Shown one piece after another: positions 11,086-22,967 of a DNA stretch of 64,000 nucleotides. Within the stretch, counting starts at the first letter, position 1. Each line of letters opens with the position of its first letter. The DNA is taken from contig CAIIXF020000012.1 in assembly GCA_903813345.2 (NCBI GenBank), positions 36,066,528 to 36,130,527 of the forward strand, given 5' to 3'. The notes below the pieces were generated by a model, which was given only the letters and a program-made list of their open reading frames with translations, did no database searches and had not been told where the DNA came from. Position numbers and translations under genes: made by a program. This stretch comes from Owenia fusiformis (Eukaryota > Annelida > Polychaeta > Sabellida > Oweniidae).

Positions 11086-11979
11086 CTTTATCCTATACCA
11101 AGTAGAGATTTCAGGGGCATATGGCCATTTCAATATTACAAGGTGTAAAAATAAACAAATCATTCATATGCAAAGTCATTTTATTGCATTTCCACTACTT
11201 ACCGGAAGCGGGAAGATACAGGTATGCACCGAAGCGGGAAGATATGCACCGAAGCGGGAGATATGGCGGGAGAAATGGAAGTTCTTGATATGGAAACCTC
11301 AAAATCAGGATACTGGATATATCTTACCAACTTATCACCCTAAAACTCTACTTGGCATAGGGTAATACAAGGTAATCGGACTTTTATTGATTGAGATACA
11401 ATGTTTTCAATATTATAGTGTGGTCCGCGACTAACGTTTCGATCCAAATAATTTGAGTAAAAAAATGATTTTTCAAATACTAGTTTTACTATACTATATA
11501 CTATATTTACCCACTGCTTTTTGTCCCAAATTGGTAGGTGCTATATACATCTATCACATTTAGTACCCATTTCTGGCTGAAAATACGTTATATGATGATT
11601 TTTATTGAAAAAGTAAAAAATCTGCCAAAAAGCTCGAAATAAAACAAAACTATCACATTAAAAGTTGTCATTTACCCATTAAAATGTATTCTTATTTCCA
11701 ATAAAGGATTATGTTACATATGGGGTATTTTGAGGATCAATCGTTTTCTTCGGATTGCAATGTTTTTTTAACTTTTCAGCGTGAATATAGGGTTTGGATC
11801 TCAAAACCATGGAATGCCGGAGCGGCACTATTGGGCAACTCTCTACAGAGCATTTCTTATATCCCCCCCTAATAAAATCTACAGGGGGTACATATAACAT
11901 AGCCATCATTCACTTTTGAGGAACACCATGTGAGCCCAGAACCCGCGGTACTATTTTTATTATTAGTTTAATAGTTCTT
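11086..11979. other. Intergenic, no recognisable feature
   Basis: A short GAAGCGGGA duplication lies at about 11203-11270. Nothing else seen. Confidence 0.4.
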
Positions 11980-12775
11980 CTTTACAAGAAGGGTGATGAG
12001 AGCGATCTTCAAACTATAGAGGGATTTCTCTAACAAGCTTATTGGACGCAAATATATTTACTTCAATTTTAAACACAAGATTAGCACAATGGCTATCAGA
12101 GAATAAGATTTTATGCAAAGTTCAAATAGGATTTTGTAAAGAGCGGCGAACAACTGATCACCTATCTGTTCTAAATTGTATTATTAAGTCCATGAAAGTA
12201 AGAAAAAGCCGTTGCTTACATGTTTTGTTGATCTTAAACGTGCATTTGACACAGTATGGTGACAAGGAGTATTTTATAAACTTCATAACTTCGCTTTATT
12301 AGTGTTATCGACCATATGTATGTGAATACTGAATGCAGAGTCAAGCTAAAAGGTGGTTTTACTGAACACTTCCCAGTAATGTGGGAACTAGACAAGGCTG
12401 TAACTTGAGTCCGATGTTATTTAATATACATCTTAATGATGTTCCATCTCTGTTTAATGATGTAACTTTTGATCCTATATATCAAAAGGAAACAGAATCA
12501 ACAAATTGATGTATGTCGATGATATAGTATTGTTTAGTTAGACAGCGAAAGGATTACAGCTGATGCTAAATAATTTTGAAAAATATTGTAATTCATGGAA
12601 ATTAAATGTTAGAATTTTCAAAACCAAAAAGGTGATATTTAATGAAACTAGAAAGAATGCAATAGCATTATTACAAAATGTGCAAACTATTGTTATTTGG
12701 GTGTAACATTTCATCATAATAATTATTTTAAATCTGCATATAATGTTTTGTACTCAAAAGCATCAAAAGCCAAAT
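11980..12775 (+). pseudogene. Degenerate non-LTR retrotransposon reverse transcriptase
   Basis: Across several frames the plus strand shows a KKGDESD start, NYRGISLTSLLD, QIGFCKERRTTDHL, a ruined motif-A region, GCNLSPMLFNIHLND (motif B), and MLYVDDIVLF with the catalytic YVDD (motif C), followed by KGLQLMLNNFEKYCNSWKLN. At least three frameshifts or stops separate these blocks. It is a dead CR1/Jockey-group type copy, not closely related to the element at 42757-50690. Confidence 0.8.
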
Positions 12776-13137
12776 ATGCAAATATTATAAAGATCCGAAA
12801 ATATCTTGAGTAAAAGGATCTCAGATTCCGAACATTACTTGAGTAAAATCAGTTGAGGTCCGATGATATCGTCGAGTTCATGACGTTCTGATCATGAAAT
12901 AGTATTGTGTGTTAGGGTTACTTTTGGAGTTTTCGAACATTGGTTTAATTGCCTTTATTAGAAGGGTTCCTCGTTATTAATACTATATTGTAACATTTTG
13001 ACCCAGACTGACACAACAGAAAATAGGCTATCAACACTGGAGGATAGGAATAGCGCGGAATTGCATTTAAATCAATTATTATCTATATTTATAGATAAAA
13101 ATGAATATATCCCACGTTCCCAATCTCTACTGGTCAA
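12775..13137 (-). mobile_element. Fragment of the CACGAGGGG element family, inverted
   Basis: Aligns as reverse complement with 4425-4837 inside the element at 3568-5291, including the repeated ACTCAAGATATTTTCGGATC motif. It carries neither terminus. Confidence 0.75.
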
Positions 13138-13454
13138 TCGCTGACACAGTTGATACAGATACTTGATTATTTTCCATTTTTGTTTCTTACATCAACACCA
13201 AATCATCACATAGGAATACCCTTTTTGTATGTTTTATCATGCATTCATCAAAATAACCTGAACCCACTTTCAAAGATGACTTGTAAGAAAAAGAAATGGG
13301 GATTGATATTTGGGAAAGAGGAAAGGGGATGGCTTTTTAACGTTAAAATTATGACTCAAGTTATTCAAGCATTTTGCTCATTGAGGCGGCCCATTTGAAT
13401 CAAATGTCTTCAACTCGAGTGATCGTTGAACAGAATTGAACATCCGTTGACGCT
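13138..13454. other. Intergenic, no recognisable feature
   Basis: One 82-codon frame with no motifs. Nothing else seen. Confidence 0.35.
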
Positions 13455-13459
13455 ATGAT

Positions 13460-13865
13460 CACTGGTACTCACCTAGTTACGCTGACGATACGTCAGCGTA
13501 ATAAGATGGAAGAACTTCCGGGCTTCGTTTTCGGTAAGATATTTTTATTTCTCGATTCTACACCACTTATGAGACAAGTTGTGGACAATAATTTGGTTCA
13601 AAATTAAGGAAGATAGTCTAGTTTGAGACTATGCAGGTGGTTCTATGTTTGGTATATTAACGAAGACGCAATTCACATATTTAGTCCCTCGCTTTTGTTA
13701 CGTTAATGACGATCTTCATGAATATTGTCACATTGGCAGTATTCAACTTGACTTATAAGTGATATAGAATCTAGAAGTAAAAATATCTTACCGAAAACGA
13801 AGCCCGGAAGTTCTTCCATCTTGTTACGCTGAAGTATCGTAAGCGAAACTAGGTGAGTACCAGTG
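13460..13865. mobile_element. MITE with CACTGGTACTCACC termini and 5-bp target duplication
   Basis: 406 bp. Inverted termini of about 95 bp start CACTGGTACTCACCTAGTT and continue through GAAGAACTTCCGGGCTTCG. Flanked by ATGAT at 13455-13459 and 13866-13870. Non-coding centre. Confidence 0.85.
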
Positions 13866-16800
13866 ATGATGACCTTTTGGGTCTAAACGTCTTACAATTT
13901 ATTTTTAGATGTCTTAACCCATTTATTTTAATGACATGTGTATGTGGTTATGATTACGGCATTTACATCTTGACGTTCCCAATCGTTTTATTTTTGTAAA
14001 AAGACGTTTCGTGTACATGAAATTTGTACGCACCTTTATGTACAAACAAATATTAGTTGTTATAAATCAGTCGCTGATTGTGTTCTGTATCTGCTACTGC
14101 TTGCATTTATATTTAACTATTTGTCATTTATTTCACCCTTGGTATACGCAGCTAACGAAAATTGACCGGTACGGGTCAAAAGCTGGACCGGTACGGGTTA
14201 ACGGTTTTATTTGAATTTAAAACAGCCATAACTTGCTCAATATTGACTTCCTCGTGTCTAATTTGAAATATATGATGCCTCCCGATGCTTTTAAGTACCC
14301 CAATTTTTTACAGATTTTTAAACGGACCAAAACTCTCTAAATGCGCATTTATGCTCTTTTCTCTCGAGAACGACTGTCTCATTTTCACGATAACTTTTAT
14401 TTAGTACTTCTAACATATAAGATCTATTTTTCCCCATCAAGGTATGATGTAAATGACATGCTATTTACATCTTGTGAGTTTCAATGACGCGCGTTTGATT
14501 TTATAAAAAATGCCAAACTTTGTGACAAAGAATTTCATCCTGCTTGCAGCGAGAAGACGGACCGGTTCGGGGAAATCTGCTTGCCGCGAGAAGACGGACC
14601 GGTTCGGGGCAAAAGCTGATGAAATTCTTTGTCACAAAGTTTGGCATTTTTTATAAAATCAAACGCGCGTCATTGAAACTCACAAGATGTAAATAGCATG
14701 TCATTTACATCATACCTTGATGGGGAAAAATAGATCTTATATGTTAGAAGTACTAAATAAAAGTTATCGTGAAAATGAGACAGTCGTTCTCGAGAGAAAA
14801 GAGCATAAATGCGCATTTAGAGAGTTTTGGTCCGTTTAAAAATCTGTAAAAAATTGGGGTACTTAAAAGCATCGGGAGGCATCATATATTTCAAATTAGA
14901 CACGAGGAAGTCAATATTGAGCAAGTTATGGCTATTTTAAATTCAAATAAAACCGTTAACTCGTACCGGTCCAGCTTTTGACACTGTGAAAAAACCCAAA
15001 TATAGTTTGTACTATAGCAAACTATTTTTTAGAATAACCCCCATATAGTTTGAATTTCACCTAAAATATGGGCGAGAATAGTTTCTCCCATATTCCTAAA
15101 AACGGAACACTTTAATATAAGTCCTGATATACTCTCCGGTACGCCCATATAAACTAAAATAAGTTGCATATATCATTGCAGAGTGTATATCTTTACTGAA
15201 CTATTTTCCACGTATACGCCTCAAAGTAGGAATCAAACCTACTATATGCGGTGAAAAACAACTTATATTAAATAAAAACAGACTATATCAAACTATACTT
15301 GACTTATTCTTCTCTTATTCTACCTCAAAACAAACTATACGCGTCTTATACGCGATATTACGTAATAGCTTCAGTTCCCGAGTTTGTTGTTTTAACAGAT
15401 TAAAAGCAAAGTCCAGCATTGAATGCATTTTGTTTTCAATGCTAATTAATTCGCTTGTTCAGATTAATCTGGCCATTTCTATAACTGAGGGTTCTAATTT
15501 CCATCAAAAAGTAATTTATAAATTAAGCTTTTTACTTTTACTAAATTGGACAATGACAGTCGAATTATAATTAACACCGTGTTAAATTTTGGATTCATTT
15601 CATTAAGTCTGTGGAAAGTTACATTTTTCAATTCACTTGGTATTGAAGTAAAAATAATATAGAATAAAATGTTTAATATAGTTGCAATAAGAGGGAATCG
15701 TAGAGAATATTTTTTCCTGTATGGTAGGCAGTTATTTCCTGTATTATAGGGGAATAAGATATAATAACTATTTTTAAAAATTAATTTTTCTTAAATAATA
15801 TTATTTGTGTATTATTTGAAGGGAACAACATATAATGCCATATAATATAGAATAATATTCTAGTCAGGAGCAAATAATATGTTGGCATTTGCAATCAAAA
15901 CCGGATTATATGTGTTTATTTTTGAGCCGTTAATCCCTAAGTATTCCATTCCTATGAAGTGAGTCTCATTCACGCTAATTAATCCGTTTGTTAGGATTCT
16001 TTTCTACAGCTGATGGTTCTTATTTCTCAAAAAATTATTTGCAAATTAAGTTTTTACATATTTATTTGATTGTATAATGTCCCTCGAGTTATGATTAAGA
16101 TTGTGTTAAATTTTGGATTCAATCGATCAATCCATTGGAAAGTTAATTTTTTATTCTTAATTAATGAGTTTTCCTCACATTTTTACTCTATTGTTTCTCT
16201 GTCACATCAGGTTTACAACAAACAACATTTAAATCCCTCTCTTACACAGGTACGAGCAACCACCTGTACTATTCACTTTGCCAACCAAAAACACTCATGA
16301 CACGGAACTGCTCAATATTCAGTTAATATATTACGCATTTTATACATGCCCGTACCTAAGGACCCCCTTCCCCTGGCCAACAATTCTTTAAAAATGCAGT
16401 TTTTCACCATTCACATACATGTATTGACATGTCAAAACAATGCAATTAGTAAAACTTTAATCCCTAAGTATTCAATTTCTATAAATTGAGTTTTATTCAC
16501 CCTGATAAATAATCTGTTTGTTAGAGTTAATGGATTAATTTCTACAGCCTATAGCTCTAATTTCCACAAAAAATACAAATTAAGTTTTTCATATTTATTT
16601 GATTGTATAGTGTACCTCGTGCTATGATTAACATTTTGTTAAAATTTGGATTCAATATATTAACTCATTGGGAAGTAATTTCTTGATTTTTAATTATGGG
16701 GTTTCCTCACAATTTAACTCCATTGTTTCTCTGTAACATTAAGTTTAATACAACAAACAACATTTAAAGCCCTCTCTTACACAGACACAAACAAACACCA

Positions 16801-17364
16801 GTATTCACCTCGCAAACCACACAAAACGTTTAAAACACACAATTGCAAAAATATTCAGCTCAATACATTACACATTTGATACAGGTCTGTGGCCATGGGG
16901 GAGGGTCGTTGGGTTCATGTGAATCCCCCACCCCCTTGCCAAGATTCTTTCAGAATCAAACAGTTTCACCAATCTGAGCACTGTCAAGTGATTTTTGGCC
17001 AACATTATCAATTTTGACCCCCTTGGTACGTTTTGAAAATTGACCCCCTGAGCTCAAACTTATTACGAGCCTGTAATATACCAGAAATATTGCTCAGACA
17101 ATTCACTTATAATAAATTAGGAAATAACATGCTTTATGTAAATGATACAAGTACTATAAGCCATATTAAAACAAAGTTAAAACTTGTATCCTTTCACATT
17201 TCAAAATTCATGTGTTTTCTGTTATCCATATGATATCTGAGATAAACACCTGTGATAAACAACAGAGATTAGCCCGTGCAATACAATTGTTTCTATTAGA
17301 ATTGGACCATTTCTGTTTATAACAGCTGGTTTTATTAATCATTCTTTGTTTCCGTTTCAATATA

Positions 17365-19337
17365 CAGGGTGGGCCAAAAAAAAGTTCACCCTTTTTCATT
17401 TTAATCTCATTTTTTTATTTTTGATACAATCCCTTAAAAAATTGATATGTAGATAACTGAGACATTTCTAAACAAGGTCGATATATAACATTAGGTGTGT
17501 CTTTGGCTGTTTTGTTTTTAAAGTAAATGTTCAATATGTCCTCCTTGTTCCTGCACAACCAGTTTTAGTCTATGACGCCATTTATTTATTGCTGCGTTAA
17601 TTGATTGTTGTGATAATTGTTCCCAACATAAAGTTATTCTTTGTTGGAGTTCTTGAACTGAATGGATGGGAACACTATGAACATGTTTTTCTAGTTCACC
17701 CCACACAAAATAATCCATAACATTGAGATCAGGGCTATTTGGGGGCCATAAGTCAGGGGGGATAAAATCAGGTGCATTGGCATGCAAGAACTCCATTGTC
17801 GCTTTAGATGTGTGCGAGGGAGCCCCATCTTGTTGGAATATGTAGTTTGGATTGATGCGATTCATATCCTTTAATAAGGACTTTTTTAGCACTCTGTCTA
17901 TATAGTATGTAGAATTCATTTTGGCTCCAGGTTGAACAAATGTTACTCTAGTTTTTCCCAATTTAGATACGCCGGCAGATACCATTATTTTTGAGGTAAA
18001 CTTTCTCCTCTCCTTTACAAGTCGCTCTCGGTGTATTTGCTTCTTTGTTTCAACATCAGCGTAAATCCGATCATTTTGTGAATTTTTAGGTGGATCAACT
18101 GTGAACATCTTCTCGTCTGTGAACCAGGTTGTATCTACCATACGTTTGGAAAATGTTCTCAGGAGTCGCTTGCTATTATCCAGTCTTTTCTTTCTATTGT
18201 TGTCTGTTAAGAGAGTAAGGTGCTGGCGCTTAAATGTTTTCATCTTTAACTCAGTTTTGGCAATTCTTCGAACGGTTGATCTGGATATGCCTGCTTTCTT
18301 TTCTATCTCTCTTGGAGACATGCTACTCCCTGGGTTATCCTCTTGGCTACATATTAAATCAGCTACAGTCTCTATGTTTTCTGCTGTTGTAACAGTTCTG
18401 GGACGCCCACTTCCAAGCTTCCTCTTAGTGGAGCCAGTGATGTCAACTTTTCTAATGAGTTTCGCAACTGTGCGAACATTCCAATTTTTATTTGGAAACA
18501 TCTTACAGACTTTCTTTGCCCCATATTTCTTTTCTGTTCTCAGTACTTTGATTATAGCCTTATCTTCATCTGATAGGGGAGGCATGATATCATGTGACAG
18601 TTACTGAAAAAGAATTGCAGTTCATTTCTAAATAGTAATTTTCATTAATCCCAGTTTGAACTCAACTCTTAAGGGGTGCCCAATGACTCTGAGCTTGGAA
18701 TAAAATCACCAGTATTAGTATTCCCAACTCTGAGTACCCCTTTTCCCTGCACTATAAAGCATGAACAGAATTAAAATGGCATCTTGTACAAATTATATTA
18801 TGTAGAATTTAATAACTTATTCATTTGTAATTATATCATAAGTGTATTACATAAAACCATCAAATTATTATCAATATTGTGAACGTAAAAATGAGGAAAA
18901 TTGGATAAAACCATGGATTTTCAGTAACTTGTTGACCAACTCATCTATGGTAGTATCGGGTGTTTATAAGAGTACTTAATTGTTTAAAGAGGTGTTTATC
19001 ATCAACTCCGACTATTAATTAACACTCTACTTTGTAATATTTTGCATTAACGGACATAAAAATTATATTTACCATGATAACTTCTTTTCAAATTTCCCTC
19101 CTTTTTTTGAAATCCGCCATTTTGTAAATGAAGTGAATTTTTGGTTTTTTTTTCATGACACACCATAAATATACTTTAGGTGTCATGACAACACTGTTGC
19201 ATAAATTTCACTCAAATCCTAACAACATGTACAGAAATGTCTGAGCTATATACATATCAATTTTTAGAGGCATAGTATCAAAAATAAGAAAATTAGATTT
19301 AAATGAAAAAGGGTGAACTTTTTTTTGGCCCACCCTG
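17365..19337 (-). mobile_element. Mariner-family transposon, apparently complete
   Basis: 1,973 bp flanked by TA (17363-17364, 19338-19339). Termini CAGGGTGGGCCAAAAAAAAG are identical for about 36 bp, and similarity extends, with mismatches, to about 110 bp at each end (17365-17474 and 19228-19337). One uninterrupted transposase frame lies between them. Some 640 bp between the frame's start and the right terminus are non-coding. Good terminal identity and an open frame point to a relatively recent insertion. Confidence 0.92.
17518..18585 (-). CDS. Mariner-type transposase, DD37D catalytic triad
   Basis: 355 residues, ATG start, single stop, no breaks. An N-terminal pair of helix-turn-helix domains covers about residues 1-120 with a GSGRPRT linker between them, as in Tc1/mariner transposases. 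The RNase H-like core follows: first Asp in WFTDEKMFTV, second in IFQQDGAPSHTS, third in NVMDYFVWGELE. Counting from the second to the third Asp gives 37 intervening residues, which matches the DD37D (maT-like) lineage rather than classic DD34D mariner. The enzyme would cut and paste the surrounding element at TA sites. All three catalytic Asp residues are present, so activity is plausible but unproven. Confidence 0.93.
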   Translation of the reverse strand: MPPLSDEDKAIIKVLRTEKKYGAKKVCKMFPNKNWNVRTVAKLIRKVDITGSTKRKLGSGRPRTVTTAENIETVADLICSQEDNPGSSMSPREIEKKAGISRSTVRRIAKTELKMKTFKRQHLTLLTDNNRKKRLDNSKRLLRTFSKRMVDTTWFTDEKMFTVDPPKNSQNDRIYADVETKKQIHRERLVKERRKFTSKIMVSAGVSKLGKTRVTFVQPGAKMNSTYYIDRVLKKSLLKDMNRINPNYIFQQDGAPSHTSKATMEFLHANAPDFIPPDLWPPNSPDLNVMDYFVWGELEKHVHSVPIHSVQELQQRITLCWEQLSQQSINAAINKWRHRLKLVVQEQGGHIEHLL

Positions 19338-20383
19338 TATACATATACAAAAGGTGCAAGATTCGGTATGTTTAGTTGATAATGTAATAATGCAAATAAA
19401 GAAACGGGCGCATTTTACATTTATTGCAAATGTTTCATCTGACAAATTGATGATTATGTTTTGAGCAAATTGGTGCATGGAAGAACAAACTGATGCAAAT
19501 AACATACATGTACAGTATGGACATACATGTACAGCTATGTCAGAGCAATATGATAAGTAAGACTTTAATCCCTAATTATTCAATTTCTATAAAATGAGTT
19601 TCGTTAAAACTGATAACTAATCTGTTTGTTAGAGTCAATGGATTAATTTCCTACAGCCAACGATTCTAAGTTCCACAAAAAATAGTTTGCAAATTAAGTT
19701 TTTTATATTTATTTGATTGTATATTATCCCCCATGTTATGATTAACATTGTGTTAATCATTGGAAAAATAACTTTTTAATTCTTAATTAATAAGTTTTCC
19801 TCACATGTTTACTCTATTGTTTCTCTGTCACATCAAGGTTACAATAAACGACATTTAAATCCCCCTCTTATATTACACAGGCACAACCACCTGTTTTCAC
19901 TTTGTCAGCCACAAAAAACAATCTTGACACAGAAATGCTCAATATTCAGCTAAATAAATTACGCATTTTATACAGGCCCGTACCTAGCGACCCCCTCCCT
20001 TTGACCATCAATTCTTTCAAGATCATGCAGTTTTTCACCATCTCGTACATGTATTGACATGTCAGAGCAATATAAAAAAAACTTTAATCCCCAAGTATTT
20101 TATTTCTACGACATGAGTTTTGTTCACTGATAACTAATCCGTTTGTTATGAGTTAAAGGATTAATATCTACAGCAGATGGTTGTGATTTCCACAGTAAAA
20201 TAGTTTGCAAATTAAGTTTTTCTAATTTATTTGATTCTTTAATGTCCCTCTTGCTATGATTAATATTGTGTTAAAATTTGGAATTAATCGATTAACTCAT
20301 TGAAAAGTTAATTTTTGATTTTTAATAAATGACTTTTCTCCACCTTTAATCCACAGTTATTACCCAAATGTTGAAAGAAACAG

Positions 20384-22365
20384 TGAAAGGTTAAACTAGG
20401 CTCATGAGTATGTTTCAATTTGAGACATACATGTAGTATGTGATGTGCTCCAGGTACATCAGTATATTAAAAAGTTCAATTTAGCGCATTAGTATACATG
20501 TAGTTCAATTTGGCGCATTATTTATGATGTTCAAAGTACATCCTTACAGTGAAAGATTAAACTTGGCTCATGAGTATGTTTCAATTTGGGGCATAGTATG
20601 TCATGTGCTCCATGTACATCAGTATTTTAAAGAGTTCAATTTGGCGCGTTAGTATAGATCAATTTGGCGCGGCGCTATTTATTATGTTCAAAGTTCATCC
20701 TTGTATTGAAAGGTTAAACTTGGCTTATGAGAATGTTTCAATTTGGGAATAGTCTGTGCCATGCTCTAAGTTCATCAGTATATTAAAAAGTTCAATTTGG
20801 CGCATTGGTATAGTTCAATTTGGCGCGTTATTTATGATGTTCAAAATACATCATTATATTGAAAGATTAAACTTGGCTCATGAGTATGTTTCAATTTGGG
20901 ACATAGTATGTTATATGCTCTAAGTTCGTCAGTAAGTTCAATTTGGTGCATTATCATAGTTCAATTTGACACGTTATTCATGATGTTCAAAGTACATCCT
21001 TACATTGAAAGGTTAAACATGGCTCATGAGTATGTTTCAACGGGACATAGTATGTGTGATGTGCTCCAAGTTCATCAGTATATTAAAAAGTTCAATTTGG
21101 CGCATTATCATAGTTCAATTTGGCGCGTTATTTATGATGTTCAAAGTACATCCTTACATTGAAAGGTTAAACTTGGCTCATGAGTATGTTTCAATGGGAC
21201 TTAGTATGTGATGTGCTCCAAGTTCATCAGTATATTAAAAAGTTCAATTTGGCGCATTATCATAGTTCAATTTGGCGCGTTATTTATGATGTTCAAAGTA
21301 CATCCTTACATTAAAGGTTAAACTTGGCTCATGAGTATGTTTCAATTTGGGACATAGTATGTGATGTGCTGTAAGTTCATCAGTATATACTAAAGTTCAA
21401 TTTGGCGCATTAGTATAGTTCAATTTGGTGCATTATTTATGATGTTCAAAGTACATCCTTACATTGAAAGGTTAAACTTGGCTAATGAGTATGTTTCAAT
21501 TTGGGATAGAGTATGTGATGTGCTTCACGTACATCAGTTTATTAAAGAGTTCAATTAGGCGCACTAGTATCGTTCAATTTGGCGCATTATTTATGATGTT
21601 CAAAGTACATCTTTACATTAAAGGTTAAACTTGGCTCATGAGTATGTTTCAATTTACGACATGGTATGTGATGTGCTCAAACTTCATCAATATAATAAAA
21701 AGCTCAATTCGGCGCATTAGTGTAGTTCAATTTGGCGCATTATTTATGATGTTCAAAGTAAATCCTTACATTGAAAGGTTGAACTTGGCTCATGAGAGTA
21801 TGTTCCAATTTTGGACATAGTATGTGATGTGCTCAAACTTCATCAATATATTAAAAAGCTCAATTTGGCGCATTAATGTAGTTCAATTTGGCGCATTATT
21901 TATGATGTTCAAAGTAAATCCTTACATTGAAAGGTTGAACTTGGCTCATGAGAGTATGTTTCAATTTTGGACATAGTATGTGATGTGCTCAAACTTAATC
22001 AATATATTAAAAAGCTCAATTTGGCGCATTAGTGTAGTCCGATTTGGTGCATTATTTATGATGTTCAAAGTACATCCTTACATTGAAAGATTAAACTTGG
22101 CTCATGAGAGTATGTTTCAATTTTGGACATAGTATGTGATGTGCTCCAAGTACATCAGTATTTTAAAAAGTTCAATTTGGTGCGTTAGTATTTATCAATT
22201 TGGCGCATTTTTTATGACGTTCAAAGTTCATCCTTACATTGAAAGGTTAAACTTTGCTCATGAGTATGTTTCAATTTGGGACTTAGTATGTGATGTGCTC
22301 TCAGTTCAATAGTATATTAAAAAGTTCAATCTGGCGTGTTAGCATAGTTCAATTTTGGGCATTAT
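20384..22365 (+). repeat. ~152-bp tandem array with TTTGGCGC motifs
   Basis: About 13 direct units, each with two copies of GTTCAATTTGGCGCATTA-like sequence plus GATGTTCAAAGTACATCC and GGTTAAACTTGGCTCATGAG. Several copies read TTTGGCGCG. Short open frames across it are repeat translations, not genes. Confidence 0.95.
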
Positions 22366-22505
22366 GAACATCATAAATAACGCGCCAAATTGAACTATAC
22401 AAATGCACCAAATTTAACCTTTTGATATACTGATGAACCTACAGCACATCACATACTATGTCTCAAATTGAAACATACTCATGAGCCAAGTCTAACCTTT
22501 TAACC
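22366..22505 (-). repeat. Terminal inverted unit of the 152-bp array
   Basis: The last unit is the reverse complement of the preceding ones (ends in CATGAGCCAAG...AACCTTTT), so the array closes in a hairpin-forming junction at about 22365. Confidence 0.85.
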
Positions 22506-22534
22506 ATTTTATTCATGAAATTGTAAAATATATA

Positions 22535-22680
22535 GAGGATATCCTATGATTTATGAGTGATATGATTTTTATCCACGAATGGATATGATATCTGCACGAG
22601 CGAGTGTAGCGAGAGAGTGCAGATATCAATATCCACGAGTGGATTAAAATCATATCACGAGTAAATCATAGGATGTTCTT
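22535..22680. mobile_element. Palindromic element
   Basis: ATCCTATGATTTATGAGTGA...TGGATATGATATCTGCAC and its inverted partner ending ATAAATCATAGGAT-like sequence surround AGCGAGTGTAGCGAGAGAG. Arms about 60 bp. Confidence 0.65.
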
Positions 22681-22967
22681 TTTATTCCATAGTTAAAGTC
22701 ATCATCAGAATCGTCGGAAATTAAGTTATTTAATTCGAATTTTCCAAACGATCCGGCGATGATGACACTTAGCCTCGTTTTGAGTCTGAAGTAGCAAAAC
22801 TCCACAAACCATCGCATACGGCGTCGTATGTCATGGCTAAAAAACGTATGCTATGGTTAAGTGAAAATTTGTCAAAAATATCATATTTTACCACTGATTA
22901 CAAAAATACCGTTTTTATTTTCACATATTATCCTATGAATATCATGCTAACTATGGAATAAAATGTA
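22679..22967. mobile_element. Small MITE with TTTATTCCATAGTTA termini
   Basis: TTTTTATTCCATAGTTAA at 22680 recurs inverted as CTAACTATGGAATAAAA at about 22950-22967. Non-coding. Confidence 0.55.

Larger units (their letters stand above)
15410..20375. repeat. ~520-bp tandem array inside the CACTA-like element
   Basis: Diverged units are anchored by TTAATCCCTAAGTATTC-like blocks at about 15930, 16460, 19569 and 20085, with a weaker one near 15415. Each carries a CAAATTAAGTTTTT segment, a TTATTTGATTGTATAAT segment and an ACACAGGCACAACCACCTG-like segment. The mariner at 17365-19337 interrupts the array. Confidence 0.8.

Noticed and set aside
18101-18607. 168-codon plus-strand frame
   Set aside because: Antisense shadow of the mariner transposase.
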